Counted from the first letter of the stretch, positions 16,462-25,315 are shown. The stretch is DNA of 64,000 bases from Streptomyces mobaraensis (GCF_020099395.1 NZ_CP083590.1:4092001-4156000), one strand, 5' to 3'. The notes: a model not told the origin generated them from the letters alone. Numbers and translations are program-made.

Positions 16462-19281
16462 ATGACGTCGTTCTGCCCGTCTTGTGGGGCTGCCTTCGTG
16501 GCTGATGCCCGCTTCTGCATGGCGTGCGGCAAGGAGCGGCCCGTGGCGGAGGCGGCCGGCGCGCCGCCCCCGCCGCCTGTCGCGCCGCCCCGGCCGGGTG
16601 GGGCGCCTCCGCTCGGCGCGACGCCCCCGCCGTTCGCTCCGCCGCCGGCCGCGCCGCCGCAGACCCCGTCGCCGTATGCCACGCAGGGCACGTACGTCCC
16701 GCAGGCCCCGCACGCCGGCGCGTACGGGCCGCCGCCCGCCGCTCCTCCGGGCGTTCCGGGCATGCCGGCCGCGCCGGGACCCGTGGCCGTCTTCCTGCGC
16801 CGGGTGTTCACCGGCGACTGGGCGGGCTCGGTCCTGGCGGCCCTGTGGCCCGTGGGTCTGCTGCTGCTCCTCGCGATCTGCTTCTCGTCGCCCTCCTGGG
16901 GGTCGGACGAGGACGACCTGTCCTGGTCGGGGCGGTTCCAGATGGTGATCGCGCTGATGCTCCAGGGGCTCGGCGGCACCGCCGAGGTCTCGGGGGGAGG
17001 GTCGCCGTTCGGTCCGTCGCGGGTCAGCGGGTCCATATCCTTCTGGCTGCTCACCCTGACGGTCCTGTGGATCGCCGCCGTGGTCCTCGGTGCCCGGTGG
17101 CTCCGCCGGGCCCGGCCGGCCGGCGCCGGCATCGACGCCGCGCCGCGCGTCGGGCTGCTGGCCGGCGTGGTGGTGCTGGCGCTGGGGCTGTACGGGCAGC
17201 CGGAGGAGAGCGGCGTCGAGCTGTCGACCACACCGGTGCTCGCGGCGCTGTTCACCTTCGCGCTCACCACGGTGCTCAGCGGTGCCGTGCTCGCGCGGGA
17301 CACCGTCCTCCCCCGGCTCGGCCCCGGCGCGCGGATGGTCCTGCGGGCGCTCGGCACGGCTCTGCGCGCCCTCGCCCTGGCCGTGGGCCTCTGGTCCGTC
17401 GCGCTCCTCGTCATCGTCCTCTACCAGCTCGACAAGGAAGGCGACCTCAACGGCTGGGCACTGGTGGGCATCCTGGTCTTCCTGGTCAACGCGGCGCTCG
17501 TGTGCGTCGGCGGCTCCTGGGGCGCCGACCTCAGCGCCAGGCTGGGCGCGAACGGCGGTGGCTACGGAGGCGGTTACGACGACGGGGGCTTCGGGTACGG
17601 GCGCTCGTCCGGTTCCGGGTCCTTCGGGTCCTCCTCCGGTTTCGGCCGCAACCACGACTTCGGCCTCTCCGAAGCCGGTGACGTGTGGGGGAGCTGGGCC
17701 CAGGCCGGCATCGTGGCGATGGGCGTGCTCTGTGCCCTGTCGCTGACCCTGATGCTGGTGCGCCGCTCGCGTGAGGGCCGCAAGGAGCAGGTGCTGTCAG
17801 GGGTGTTCTTCCTGGCGGCGGTGTGGCTGCTGGGGCTCGCCGCGGGGATCTCCTCCGAGTGGAAGGGGCGTTCCGGCGGGGACCTGATCGGCTCCTTCGC
17901 CAACACCGAACTCGGCGTCAACGGCGGTGAGCTGTTCCTCTTCGGGATGCTGTGGACGGCCGGCGCGGTGCTGCTCGCGGTGCTCGTCAGCAGCGGGCGC
18001 GGGACGGGCGGGACGTACGCGGGTCCGTATGGGCCCCCGCCCGGGCCCCCCGCGCCGTTCCACGCGCCGTACGCTCCCCCGATGGGCGCCCCCGGCGCCG
18101 CCCCCACTCCCGGGATGCCTCCCGTGCCCCCGGCCGCGCCTCCCGGCACGCCGCCCCCGGCCGCCCCGCCCGCCGGGCCGCCCGTGTCCCCGGCGGGGAG
18201 CGCGGGCGCCGGCGCCGTGGCCGGGACCACCCCGCCCGCGGGCGCGCCGTCGGCGGCCGGCCCGACGCCCGCCGAACCGCCCACCGCCGTCGAGCAGTCC
18301 ACCGCCGTCGAGCCGCGCACGGCCGCCGAGTCGCCCACCGTCGTCAGGCCGCCCGCCGGCGGGACCGGCCCGTCGGCGAGCTCCGCCGGGGCAGCGGCCG
18401 CGGAGCCCGTCACCGCCGTCGATCCCACCGCGTCGGTCGCCGCGCCCGCGCCCGCGCCCGAACCCGCCCCCGCCCGCGGCCGGGTCCTGCGGTGGGCGGC
18501 CGTCGGTGTGGCGGCGTTCGTGGTCGGCGGCGTCGCCGCGGCCGGTGTGCTGCTGGTGAACAAGGACGGTGGCAAGGACGATGGCAAGGAGGACCGCGCG
18601 TCCCGGCAGGCCACGAGCCGCGACCAGCGCCCCGCCGGGGGAACCGGCGGCGCCGCCGCCTCCGCGTCCCCCGCGCCGTCGGACTCCCCGTCCGCCGGAC
18701 CGGCGGCCCCGTCGGAGTCCGCCCCGGGCGGCCCGGCCGGCACCGGGACGCCGTCGAGCACCCCGGACGTCCCCGCCGGTACCAGGACCGCCGCCCCCGA
18801 CGCGCACGAGCACGTGACGGACCCGACGCGGGACGCGCCGAAGTACTACGAGCTGACCGCCGCCCCGGAGGGTTTCGCGCTCGCCGTCCCCGAGGGCTGG
18901 CGCCGTGAGGACAAGGGCAGCGGCCAGATCGACTGGCACGGCCCCACCGGTCCGGAGCACCTGCGCGTCGGCATCGTGAAGAAGGCCGACCAGTCGGCCT
19001 ACGAGCACTTCGGCGAGCTGGAGCGGACCGTCGCCAAGGAGGACGGCTACCGTCGGCTCCAGTTGACCCGCAACACCTTCAAGGACCGTCCCGGCGCCCT
19101 GTGGGAGTGGACCTGGAACGACCACGGCCGCACCATGCACGCCGTCAACCAGGCGTACGTGGACGCCTCCGGGACCGAGTACGCCATCCTCTACCAGGGC
19201 CGCGAGGACATGGGCAGCGCGGACGGCTGGCACCGGACGTTCGACACCGCGCTCGACCACTGGACGGCCGGGAAGGACTGA
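16462..19281 (+). CDS. Large zinc-ribbon multi-pass membrane protein with an outer C-terminal domain
   Basis: A 939-residue protein of unknown function. A zinc ribbon opens it (C5-x2-C8 and C19-x2-C22). A Pro/Ala/Gly-rich linker of about 80 residues follows, then a membrane domain of several helices between about residues 115 and 515 (for example WPVGLLLLLAICF and VGLLAGVVVLALGLY). A second long Pro/Ala-rich segment leads to another helix near residue 680 (VGVAAFVVGGVAAAGVLLV). The last 170 residues form a predicted extracytoplasmic domain (PEGFALAVPEGWRREDKG) like sensor domains found on actinomycete Ser/Thr kinases, although no kinase is present. The ATG at 16462 directly precedes the ribbon. 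Confidence 0.75.
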   Translation: MTSFCPSCGAAFVADARFCMACGKERPVAEAAGAPPPPPVAPPRPGGAPPLGATPPPFAPPPAAPPQTPSPYATQGTYVPQAPHAGAYGPPPAAPPGVPGMPAAPGPVAVFLRRVFTGDWAGSVLAALWPVGLLLLLAICFSSPSWGSDEDDLSWSGRFQMVIALMLQGLGGTAEVSGGGSPFGPSRVSGSISFWLLTLTVLWIAAVVLGARWLRRARPAGAGIDAAPRVGLLAGVVVLALGLYGQPEESGVELSTTPVLAALFTFALTTVLSGAVLARDTVLPRLGPGARMVLRALGTALRALALAVGLWSVALLVIVLYQLDKEGDLNGWALVGILVFLVNAALVCVGGSWGADLSARLGANGGGYGGGYDDGGFGYGRSSGSGSFGSSSGFGRNHDFGLSEAGDVWGSWAQAGIVAMGVLCALSLTLMLVRRSREGRKEQVLSGVFFLAAVWLLGLAAGISSEWKGRSGGDLIGSFANTELGVNGGELFLFGMLWTAGAVLLAVLVSSGRGTGGTYAGPYGPPPGPPAPFHAPYAPPMGAPGAAPTPGMPPVPPAAPPGTPPPAAPPAGPPVSPAGSAGAGAVAGTTPPAGAPSAAGPTPAEPPTAVEQSTAVEPRTAAESPTVVRPPAGGTGPSASSAGAAAAEPVTAVDPTASVAAPAPAPEPAPARGRVLRWAAVGVAAFVVGGVAAAGVLLVNKDGGKDDGKEDRASRQATSRDQRPAGGTGGAAASASPAPSDSPSAGPAAPSESAPGGPAGTGTPSSTPDVPAGTRTAAPDAHEHVTDPTRDAPKYYELTAAPEGFALAVPEGWRREDKGSGQIDWHGPTGPEHLRVGIVKKADQSAYEHFGELERTVAKEDGYRRLQLTRNTFKDRPGALWEWTWNDHGRTMHAVNQAYVDASGTEYAILYQGREDMGSADGWHRTFDTALDHWTAGKD

Positions 19282-19498
19282 GCCGAGGACCGGCCGGACC
19301 CGTAAGGGACATCCCGGGGCGTGTGGACGGCGGACGTCCCCACGCCCCGGCGCGCGTCCGGTCCCGCCGCGTCCGCCGAGTCCATACCGCGGCACCGCCC
19401 ACCCGAGCGTCGGCCCACCGGCCACCCCGCCGCGTCCGGCTCCTAGACTCGTCGGAGACCGAGCAGTCCCCTCCACGCACCCGAACGGGAGAGCCGAC

Positions 19499-20782
19499 GT
19501 GACCGACGTCCCTGCCGAACACACCGCCGATGTGATCGTGGTCGGGGCCGGCCCCGCCGGCTCCGCCACCGCGTACCACCTGGCCAGGACCGGCCTTGAC
19601 GTGCTCCTTCTGGAGAAGACGGCGTTCCCGCGCGAGAAGGTCTGCGGCGACGGCCTCACCCCGCGCGCCACCAAGCAGCTCATCGCCATGGGCATCGACA
19701 TCTCGGAAGAGGCCGGCTGGCTGCGCAACAAGGGCCTGCGCATCATCGCGGGCGGCAACCGGCTCCAGCTCGACTGGCCGGATCTCGCCTCGTTCCCCGA
19801 CTACGGGCTGGTCCGCAAGCGCGACGACTTCGACGAGCAGCTCGCCCGGCAGGCCGTCAAGGCGGGCGCCCGGCTGTACGAGCGGTGCAACGTCGGCGCG
19901 CCGGTCCTCGACGAGCGCACCGGCCGGGTCACCGGCGTGGAGGCGAAGCTGGGCGAGGAGAAGGCGCCGGTCACCTTCCACGCCCCGCTCGTCGTCGCCG
20001 CCGACGGCAACTCGACGCGGCTCTCCGTCGCCCTCGGCCTGCACCGCCGTGACGACCGTCCGATGGGCGTGGCCGTCCGTACGTACTTCACCTCCCCGCG
20101 CCACGACGACGACTACCTGGAGTCGTGGCTGGAGCTGTGGGACCGGCGCGGCGCCGAGGACCGGCTGCTGCCCGGCTACGGCTGGGTCTTCGGCATGGGC
20201 GACGGCACCAGCAACGTCGGTCTCGGCGTCCTCAACACCTCCGCGTCCTTCAAGGAGCTGGACTGGCGCGAGGTGCTGAAGGCGTGGTGCGCCTCCATGC
20301 CGGAGGAGTGGGGCTACACGCCGGAGAACATGACCGGCCCGATCCGCGGCGCCGCGCTGCCGATGGCGTTCAACCGCCAGCCGCACTACACGCGCGGCCT
20401 GTTGCTGGTGGGGGACGCGGGCGGGCTGGTGAACCCGTTCAACGGCGAGGGCATCGCCTATGCGATGGAATCCGGCCAGATCGCCGCCGAGGTCATCGTC
20501 CAGGCCCTCGGCCGGGCCACCCCCGAGCAGCGTGAACTTGCCCTGCGCCGCTACCCGAAGGTGCTCAAGGACACCTACGGCGGCTACTACACGCTCGGGC
20601 GCGCCTTCGTGAAGCTCATCGGCAACCCGAAGATCATGAAGCTGGCCACCGAACGCGGCCTGACCCACCCGATGTTGATGAAGTTCACACTGAAGCTGCT
20701 GGCGAATCTCACGGATCCGACGCATGGTGATGCCATGGACCGTGTCATCAACGGCCTGAGCAGGATCGCCCCCAAGGCCTGA
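19499..20782 (+). CDS. FAD-dependent geranylgeranyl-reductase family protein, probable menaquinone side-chain reductase
   Basis: A 427-residue flavoprotein. The FAD-binding GAGPAGS is at residues 16-22, KVCGDGLTPRA near residue 49, and the second FAD motif LLVGDAGGLVNPFNGEGI near residue 302. These are the hallmarks of the geranylgeranyl reductase family. Members in Streptomyces and mycobacteria (MenJ type) saturate isoprene units of menaquinone, and the neighbours menG and mqnC support that assignment over an archaeal-lipid or carotenoid role. The GTG at 19499 fits the family start. A very long hairpin follows about 40 bp after the stop and marks the border with the biosynthetic island. Confidence 0.88.
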   Translation: MTDVPAEHTADVIVVGAGPAGSATAYHLARTGLDVLLLEKTAFPREKVCGDGLTPRATKQLIAMGIDISEEAGWLRNKGLRIIAGGNRLQLDWPDLASFPDYGLVRKRDDFDEQLARQAVKAGARLYERCNVGAPVLDERTGRVTGVEAKLGEEKAPVTFHAPLVVAADGNSTRLSVALGLHRRDDRPMGVAVRTYFTSPRHDDDYLESWLELWDRRGAEDRLLPGYGWVFGMGDGTSNVGLGVLNTSASFKELDWREVLKAWCASMPEEWGYTPENMTGPIRGAALPMAFNRQPHYTRGLLLVGDAGGLVNPFNGEGIAYAMESGQIAAEVIVQALGRATPEQRELALRRYPKVLKDTYGGYYTLGRAFVKLIGNPKIMKLATERGLTHPMLMKFTLKLLANLTDPTHGDAMDRVINGLSRIAPKA

Positions 20783-20820
20783 CCGGCCGGGGGCGACGCG
20801 GCGAGCCCCAACCACCCTTC

Positions 20821-20880
20821 CGGAGCGCGGTGTTCCGGCCCTGATTCTTTACATGTCAGGGTCCGGAACGTCGCGCTCCG
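20821..20880. terminator. Long hairpin at the border between the menaquinone region and the biosynthetic island
   Basis: CGGAGCGCG-GTG-TTCCGG-CCCTGA pairs with TCAGGG-T-CCGGAA-CGT-CGCGCTCCG. Counting G-U pairs, the RNA stem is 24 bp with a single bulged U and an 11-base loop. It lies 39 bp after the reductase stop and 42 bp before the promoter of the island, so it probably insulates the two units. Confidence 0.75.
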
Positions 20881-20921
20881 TTGGTATTAACCCGTTCGAT
20901 ACAGCTATTTCACAACAGGTA

Positions 20922-20952
20922 TTGACAATTACTCGCTACGGACGAGTAGGGT
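20922..20952 (+). promoter_or_regulatory. Promoter of the biosynthetic island with an embedded palindromic operator
   Basis: A consensus -35 TTGACA at 20922-20927 and a TAGGGT -10-like box at 20947-20952, spacer 19 bp, lie 56-86 bp upstream of the methyltransferase start. An inverted repeat TACTCG-N7-CGAGTA at 20930-20948 fills the spacer and touches the -10. A protein on it would block RNA polymerase. The arm length and spacing suit a TetR-type dimer. No regulator gene lies in the island, so control would be in trans. Confidence 0.65.
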
Positions 20953-21007
20953 CATGCGTGCTTGGTGAAACAGTTGTGACTCTCCGTACAGGGAAAGGCT
21001 CGACTTC

Positions 21008-21796
21008 ATGTCGCTCCGGAGTGGTGGCGAGGACCAGTTAGCGCGTAACCAGCAGGAGTTCGCGCGTCAGGCGAGTACGTTCGAGGACGCGCGGCTGAAC
21101 ACCGCGTTCACCATGCGGTTGCGGGAACTGGTCGAGTTCGCCGCCCCCCGGCCCGAGGACGTCTGTCTGGAGGTCGCCTGCGGCACGGGGCTCGTGTCCC
21201 GGGCGCTCGCCGGTCACGTCCGGCATGTGACGGCGCTGGACGCCACCCCCGAGATGCTCGCCACGGGCAAGCGGGAGGCCGACGCCGAGGGGTTGTCCCA
21301 GGTCGTCTACCAGCAGGGCGACGCCGCCCGGCTGCCGTTCCTGGACGCCTCGTTCTCCCTGGTCGTCACCCGTTTCTCGCTTCATCACGTGGCCTCCCCG
21401 GAGGCCGTCGTCCGGGAGCTGGTGCGGGTCTGCCGGCCCGGCGGGCGCATCGTCGTCGCCGACATGGTCCGCCGCCCCGAGCTGGGCGGCGACCCCGACC
21501 GCATCGAGCGGCTGCGCGATCCCTCGCACGGCACGATGCTCACCGTCGACCGGATCACCGAGCTGTTCACCGCCGCCGGCGGTGACGTCCGCGATACCGA
21601 AGTCATCGACGTCCAGCGGCCGTTGACGCCATGGCTGGAACAGGCGCGCACGCCGGCGGAGACCGCGGCGCGCATCGAAAGCGAATTGGCCGAGGAATTG
21701 GCCGGCGGCCCGGTGTCCGGAATGCGCCCCGTCACTCTCGACGGCAGGTTGCATTACACCCAGAGCTGGGTCCAGCTCCTCGCGGTACCGGACTGA
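21008..21796 (+). CDS. Class I SAM-dependent methyltransferase, first gene of the island
   Basis: A 262-residue methyltransferase with the Rossmann SAM site LEVACGTG at residues 54-61, the acidic end of strand 2 in TALDATPEM, and QGDAARLPFLDASFSLVVTRFSLHHV, the pattern of the UbiE/Methyltransf_11 group. The acceptor atom (O, N or C) cannot be told from sequence. The ATG at 21008 has AAAGG about 10 bp upstream. It is the first gene after the operator-bearing promoter and starts the plus-strand run that continues to the lyase at 35.2 kb. A tailoring role on the final product is inferred. Confidence 0.85.
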   Translation: MSLRSGGEDQLARNQQEFARQASTFEDARLNTAFTMRLRELVEFAAPRPEDVCLEVACGTGLVSRALAGHVRHVTALDATPEMLATGKREADAEGLSQVVYQQGDAARLPFLDASFSLVVTRFSLHHVASPEAVVRELVRVCRPGGRIVVADMVRRPELGGDPDRIERLRDPSHGTMLTVDRITELFTAAGGDVRDTEVIDVQRPLTPWLEQARTPAETAARIESELAEELAGGPVSGMRPVTLDGRLHYTQSWVQLLAVPD

Positions 21797-21932
21797 CCGC
21801 CGGGCCCGCCGCGCCGCGTCGCGCCACGGCCCACCGACCAACGGAACGTGCTCCACATCGACCAGAGCCGGCGGACCGCCGCCGGTGCGCCGCCGCCCGG
21901 GACGGACCGGGCGGAACGGGGGAGACAGCACA

Positions 21933-22859
21933 GTGCCGCATACCGATCACACCCACCGCTTGGACATCGACCTCATACCCGCCCATACCGGCACCACGCC
22001 GTTCGGCACCTGCTACCAGCAGTGTGTGGCGAACCTCGCCGCGTGGTACGGACTGCCCGACGCCGAGGACGTCCTCGTCACCACCTGGGGCTTCGGCTGG
22101 GACGGCGGAAGTGTCCTGCGGGACGGCGACCGCTGGGTGACGGCGGCCGCCCGCCTCTACGGACTCCCGCTCCGGGAAAGGCGGTTCGGCTCCTACGAGG
22201 AGCTCCGCGCCCTGGAGAAGGCCGAACTGGCCGCCGGGCGCCCGCTAGCCGCGGCCGTCGACGCCTACTGGCTGCCCTCGGAGTACGAGGGCGTCGAACA
22301 CCTCGCCCACTGCGTCCTGCTCACCGGCCGGGACGCGGACGGGGTCACCATCGTCGACCCCATGAACCGCCCGGAGCCCGTCCGGTACCCCGAGGAGCGC
22401 TGGCGGACCCTGCGCTCGGCGGACGCGGCCGACGGCTTCCGCACCTTCCTGCTGTCCGGCGGGCCCACCCGCAAGCCGTCCGCCCATGACCTGGCGCGGG
22501 CCGTGAGCGAGGACCGGCGCACGCACCACGAGCGGGACACCGCGGCCCTCGCGGCGTACATCGAGGCGTGCGACGCGGCCGAGGCCGGCACCCTCGACGT
22601 GAGCGGCGCCGCCGCCGAGCGGCACTTCCTCGGCAGACTCCTCCGCCATCTCGCGGACGAGCTGCCGCAGTTGGAGCCCGTGGCCGTCGAGGCCGCGTCC
22701 CTCACCCGGCGCTGGTACCTGGTGCACACGCTGTCCCGCGAGTCCGGCGGATCGCCGGAGGGGCGGCGGCGCCTGGTCCGCATGCTGCGCGACCTCCAGG
22801 GGCGCGAGGAACGGCTGGCGGCCCACGTCGACGAAGCCGTCGCCGCCCTGGGCGCGTAG
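21933..22859 (+). CDS. BtrH-like cysteine peptidase-fold protein, candidate acyl transferase from a carrier protein
   Basis: A 308-residue protein. The N-terminal part resembles the butirosin BtrH N-terminal / C39-like fold: Cys27 in GTCYQQCVANLAAWYG, His123 and His126 in VEHLAHCVLLTG, and Asp142 in VTIVDPM form a plausible catalytic set. BtrH moves an acyl group from a carrier protein to an amine in butirosin synthesis. Two carrier-protein genes follow, so a similar off-loading step is the likely role here. The C-terminal 130 residues are helical and less conserved. The GTG at 21933 has GGGGAG upstream. An alternative is a general hydrolase. Confidence 0.65.
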   Translation: MPHTDHTHRLDIDLIPAHTGTTPFGTCYQQCVANLAAWYGLPDAEDVLVTTWGFGWDGGSVLRDGDRWVTAAARLYGLPLRERRFGSYEELRALEKAELAAGRPLAAAVDAYWLPSEYEGVEHLAHCVLLTGRDADGVTIVDPMNRPEPVRYPEERWRTLRSADAADGFRTFLLSGGPTRKPSAHDLARAVSEDRRTHHERDTAALAAYIEACDAAEAGTLDVSGAAAERHFLGRLLRHLADELPQLEPVAVEAASLTRRWYLVHTLSRESGGSPEGRRRLVRMLRDLQGREERLAAHVDEAVAALGA

Positions 22860-22989
22860 TCCCGAAGTCGCCCACCCCGTAAGGGCGGTTCCCTAGGGCT
22901 GCCCGCCGGGGGAAAACGTTTCCACTCTCCCACCCTTTGCTTCGCGCACTCGCGCATCAGCACTCTCTGTAAGGCTAGGAGTACTTCCC

Positions 22990-23277
22990 GTGCCCGAAAG
23001 CGCAACACCCTGCGAGCACGCCGTCCGTGAGGCGCTCGCCCAGCACTCGGACCTCGGTGCCGCCGCGCACGAGCTGCCCGCCGACGGCGACCTCTACGCC
23101 GCCGGGCTCACCTCGCTGGCCTCCGTGCGGGTGATGCTCGCCCTGGAGGAGCGGCTCTCGGTCGAGATCCCCGAGGAGCGCATCGGCCGCGCCCTCTTCG
23201 GCTCGATCGCCCATCTCACCGGGGTCCTCGACGAGTTGACCGGTGACCGTGACGAGGCCGTGGGGGCCGGCCGATGA
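22990..23277 (+). CDS. Acyl/aminoacyl carrier protein 1
   Basis: A 95-residue helical carrier protein. The phosphopantetheine site is Ser42 in GLTSLASVRVML, followed by a helix-2-like segment and the short C-terminal helix. The residue before the Ser is Thr, not the usual Asp. Its stop overlaps the acyl-CoA dehydrogenase start (ATGA), and the amino acid:[carrier protein] ligase follows directly, so this is the probable aminoacyl acceptor. The GTG at 22990 has AGGAG 8 bp upstream. Confidence 0.82.
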   Translation: MPESATPCEHAVREALAQHSDLGAAAHELPADGDLYAAGLTSLASVRVMLALEERLSVEIPEERIGRALFGSIAHLTGVLDELTGDRDEAVGAGR

Positions 23278-24464
23278 CCGCACCCGCCGCCGAACGCTTC
23301 GTCTTGACGGAGCGTCAGGCGCGCGACGCGGCCGCCGCGGTGGCGAAGGCGGCGGCCGAGCACGCCGCCGCCACCGACCGGGACGCGGCCTTCCCGGCCG
23401 TCGGCGTCGCCGCCCTCCGCGAGCACGGCCTGCTGTCCGCCGCCGTCCCCAAGGAGTACGGCGGCCACGGTCTCGACCCGCGCACCCTGACCCGGATCGG
23501 CGCCCGGCTGGCCGGCGGCTGCGCCGCCACCGCCATGATCTGGGCGATGCACCAGCTCCAGGTGGCCTGCCTGGCCCGCGGCGCCGCGGCCTCGCCGGAG
23601 ATCGCGGCGGCCCTGGCGGACATCGCCGAGCGGCAGCTGCTGATCGCCTCCATCACCTCCGAGGTGGGCGTCGGCGGCGACATGCGGCGCAGCGTCGCCG
23701 CCGTGGAGCCGGCCGGCGACAGCATGGTCCGGCTGACGAAGAAGGCCACCACCGTCTCGTACGGCGAGCACGCCGACGGCTTCCTCGTCACCGCCCGCTC
23801 GGGCCCCGACGCGGCCCCGACCGACCAGGTCGCGGTGCTCGTCATGGCCGAGCACGCGGAGCTGGAGCGGACCGGCGACTGGAACCCGCTGGGCATGCGC
23901 GGCACGTGCAGCCCGCCGTTCACGATGAGCGCGACCGTGCCCGCAGGCATGGTGGTGCCCGAGCCGTTCGGGGAGACCGCCACCCGCTGCATGGTGCCGC
24001 TCTCGCACCTGCTGTGGTCGGGCGTCTGGACGGGCGTCGCCGCGGACGCGGTGCGCCGCGCGGTGGCGTACTCGAAGATCCGGATGCGCGCCCAGCTCAA
24101 GGCCGGGCGCACGCAGGACGACCCGCGCCTCGGCCGGGCCTACGCCGACCTGAGGGTGCTCCAGGACACGGTGGCGCGGTTCGCCGACGACTACGCCGTG
24201 TGGGACGCCGCCCAGGACGCGGACACCACCGCCATGACCGTCCGGGCCAACGCGCTGAAGACCGGCGTGTCGGTGGACGCGGTACGGGTGGTGGAGCAGG
24301 CGCTGGAGATCTGCGGGATGGCCGGCTACAGCGAGTCCGGCCCGTACTCCGTCGCCCGCCACCTGCGGGACCTCTACTCGGCCCGCCTGATGATCGCCAA
24401 CGGCCGCCTTGAGCTGGCCAATTCCGAACTGCTGCTTCTCACGGGGGACCTGATACAGGAATGA
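23274..24464 (+). CDS. Acyl-CoA dehydrogenase family flavoprotein
   Basis: A 396-residue protein of the acyl-CoA dehydrogenase fold. The N-terminal helical domain carries AVPKEYGGHGLDPRTL near residue 58, the middle beta domain runs through KKATTVSYGEHADGFLV, and the C-terminal helices end RHLRDLYSARLMIANGRLELAN. Enzymes of this family in biosynthetic clusters often oxidise an acyl or aminoacyl group held on a carrier protein rather than CoA. The 4-bp overlaps with carrier protein 1 upstream and the amino acid:[carrier protein] ligase downstream point to oxidation of an aminoacyl thioester here (inference). The exact reaction is not determined. Confidence 0.85.
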   Translation: MTAPAAERFVLTERQARDAAAAVAKAAAEHAAATDRDAAFPAVGVAALREHGLLSAAVPKEYGGHGLDPRTLTRIGARLAGGCAATAMIWAMHQLQVACLARGAAASPEIAAALADIAERQLLIASITSEVGVGGDMRRSVAAVEPAGDSMVRLTKKATTVSYGEHADGFLVTARSGPDAAPTDQVAVLVMAEHAELERTGDWNPLGMRGTCSPPFTMSATVPAGMVVPEPFGETATRCMVPLSHLLWSGVWTGVAADAVRRAVAYSKIRMRAQLKAGRTQDDPRLGRAYADLRVLQDTVARFADDYAVWDAAQDADTTAMTVRANALKTGVSVDAVRVVEQALEICGMAGYSESGPYSVARHLRDLYSARLMIANGRLELANSELLLLTGDLIQE

Positions 24465-25315
24465 CCGGCATCGACACCCGGGCGGCCCGCGCCGCCGACG
24501 ACCTGACGGCCGGGGGCTGGGCGCTGCCCGCCGGCGCGGTGGGGACCCACCGCTTCACTCCCAAGTTCGAGGCGGTGATCGCCGGCCTCCAGGCCCGGCT
24601 GACCGCCCTGGGCGGCACCGAGGGGCCGGTCTGGCACCCGCCGGTGCTCTCCCGGTCCCTGATCGACCGCGCCGAGTACGCGGAGTCGTTCCCGCACCTG
24701 CTGGGCTCGGTGAACGCCATGGACGAGGACGCGGACGGCGTGGTGCTCGCCCCCGCCGCCTGCTACCCGGTCTACCCCGGGCTCGCGGACGGCACGGTCG
24801 GGGAGCAGGCCCACTTCGACGTGGCCGGCTACTGCTACCGCCACGAGGCCACCAGCGAGCTCGGCCGGTTCCGGACGTTCCGGATGCGCGAGTTCGTCAC
24901 CGTCGGCGCCGAGGAGCCGGTGACCGCCTGGCGGAACGCCTGGATCGAGCGCGGCGAGAAGCTCTTCGCCGAGCTCGGCGTGGCCGTCGAGGTGAAGTCG
25001 GCCACCGACCCGTTCTTCGGCCCCGGCGGGCGCCTGATGCGCGCCAGCCAGCTGGAGCAGGACCTGAAGTACGAGTTCGTGGCCAAGGTGTCCCCCGAGG
25101 ACCCCGGCACGGCCATCGCCTCCGCCAACTGCCACAAGGACCACCTGGGCGCCCGGTTCGCCGTCCGGCTGCCCGGCGGCGGCACCGCGCACAGCGCCTG
25201 CGCCGCCTTCGGCCTGGAGCGCATCGCACTCGCCCTGATCAACGCCCACGGCGACGACCTGAACGACTGGCCCGCGCTCGCCGCGGCCCTGCCCACCCCC
25301 GGGAGCCCGGCATGA
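24461..25315 (+). CDS. Amino acid:[carrier protein] ligase (class II aminoacyl-tRNA-synthetase-like)
   Basis: A 284-residue homologue of the catalytic core of archaeal-type seryl-tRNA synthetase without a tRNA-binding domain. Motif 2 is FDVAGYCYRHEAT...RTFRMREFV (residues 119-145) and motif 3 is AAFGLERIALALI (248-260). Cys101, Glu144 and Cys247 fit the zinc ligands of the family. Such enzymes adenylate a small amino acid (glycine or alanine in characterised cases, from memory) and move it to a carrier-protein phosphopantetheine. It is coupled by ATGA to the dehydrogenase gene and the reductase gene. This sets the building block of the island as an amino acid; which one is not readable. Confidence 0.85.
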   Translation: MTGIDTRAARAADDLTAGGWALPAGAVGTHRFTPKFEAVIAGLQARLTALGGTEGPVWHPPVLSRSLIDRAEYAESFPHLLGSVNAMDEDADGVVLAPAACYPVYPGLADGTVGEQAHFDVAGYCYRHEATSELGRFRTFRMREFVTVGAEEPVTAWRNAWIERGEKLFAELGVAVEVKSATDPFFGPGGRLMRASQLEQDLKYEFVAKVSPEDPGTAIASANCHKDHLGARFAVRLPGGGTAHSACAAFGLERIALALINAHGDDLNDWPALAAALPTPGSPA

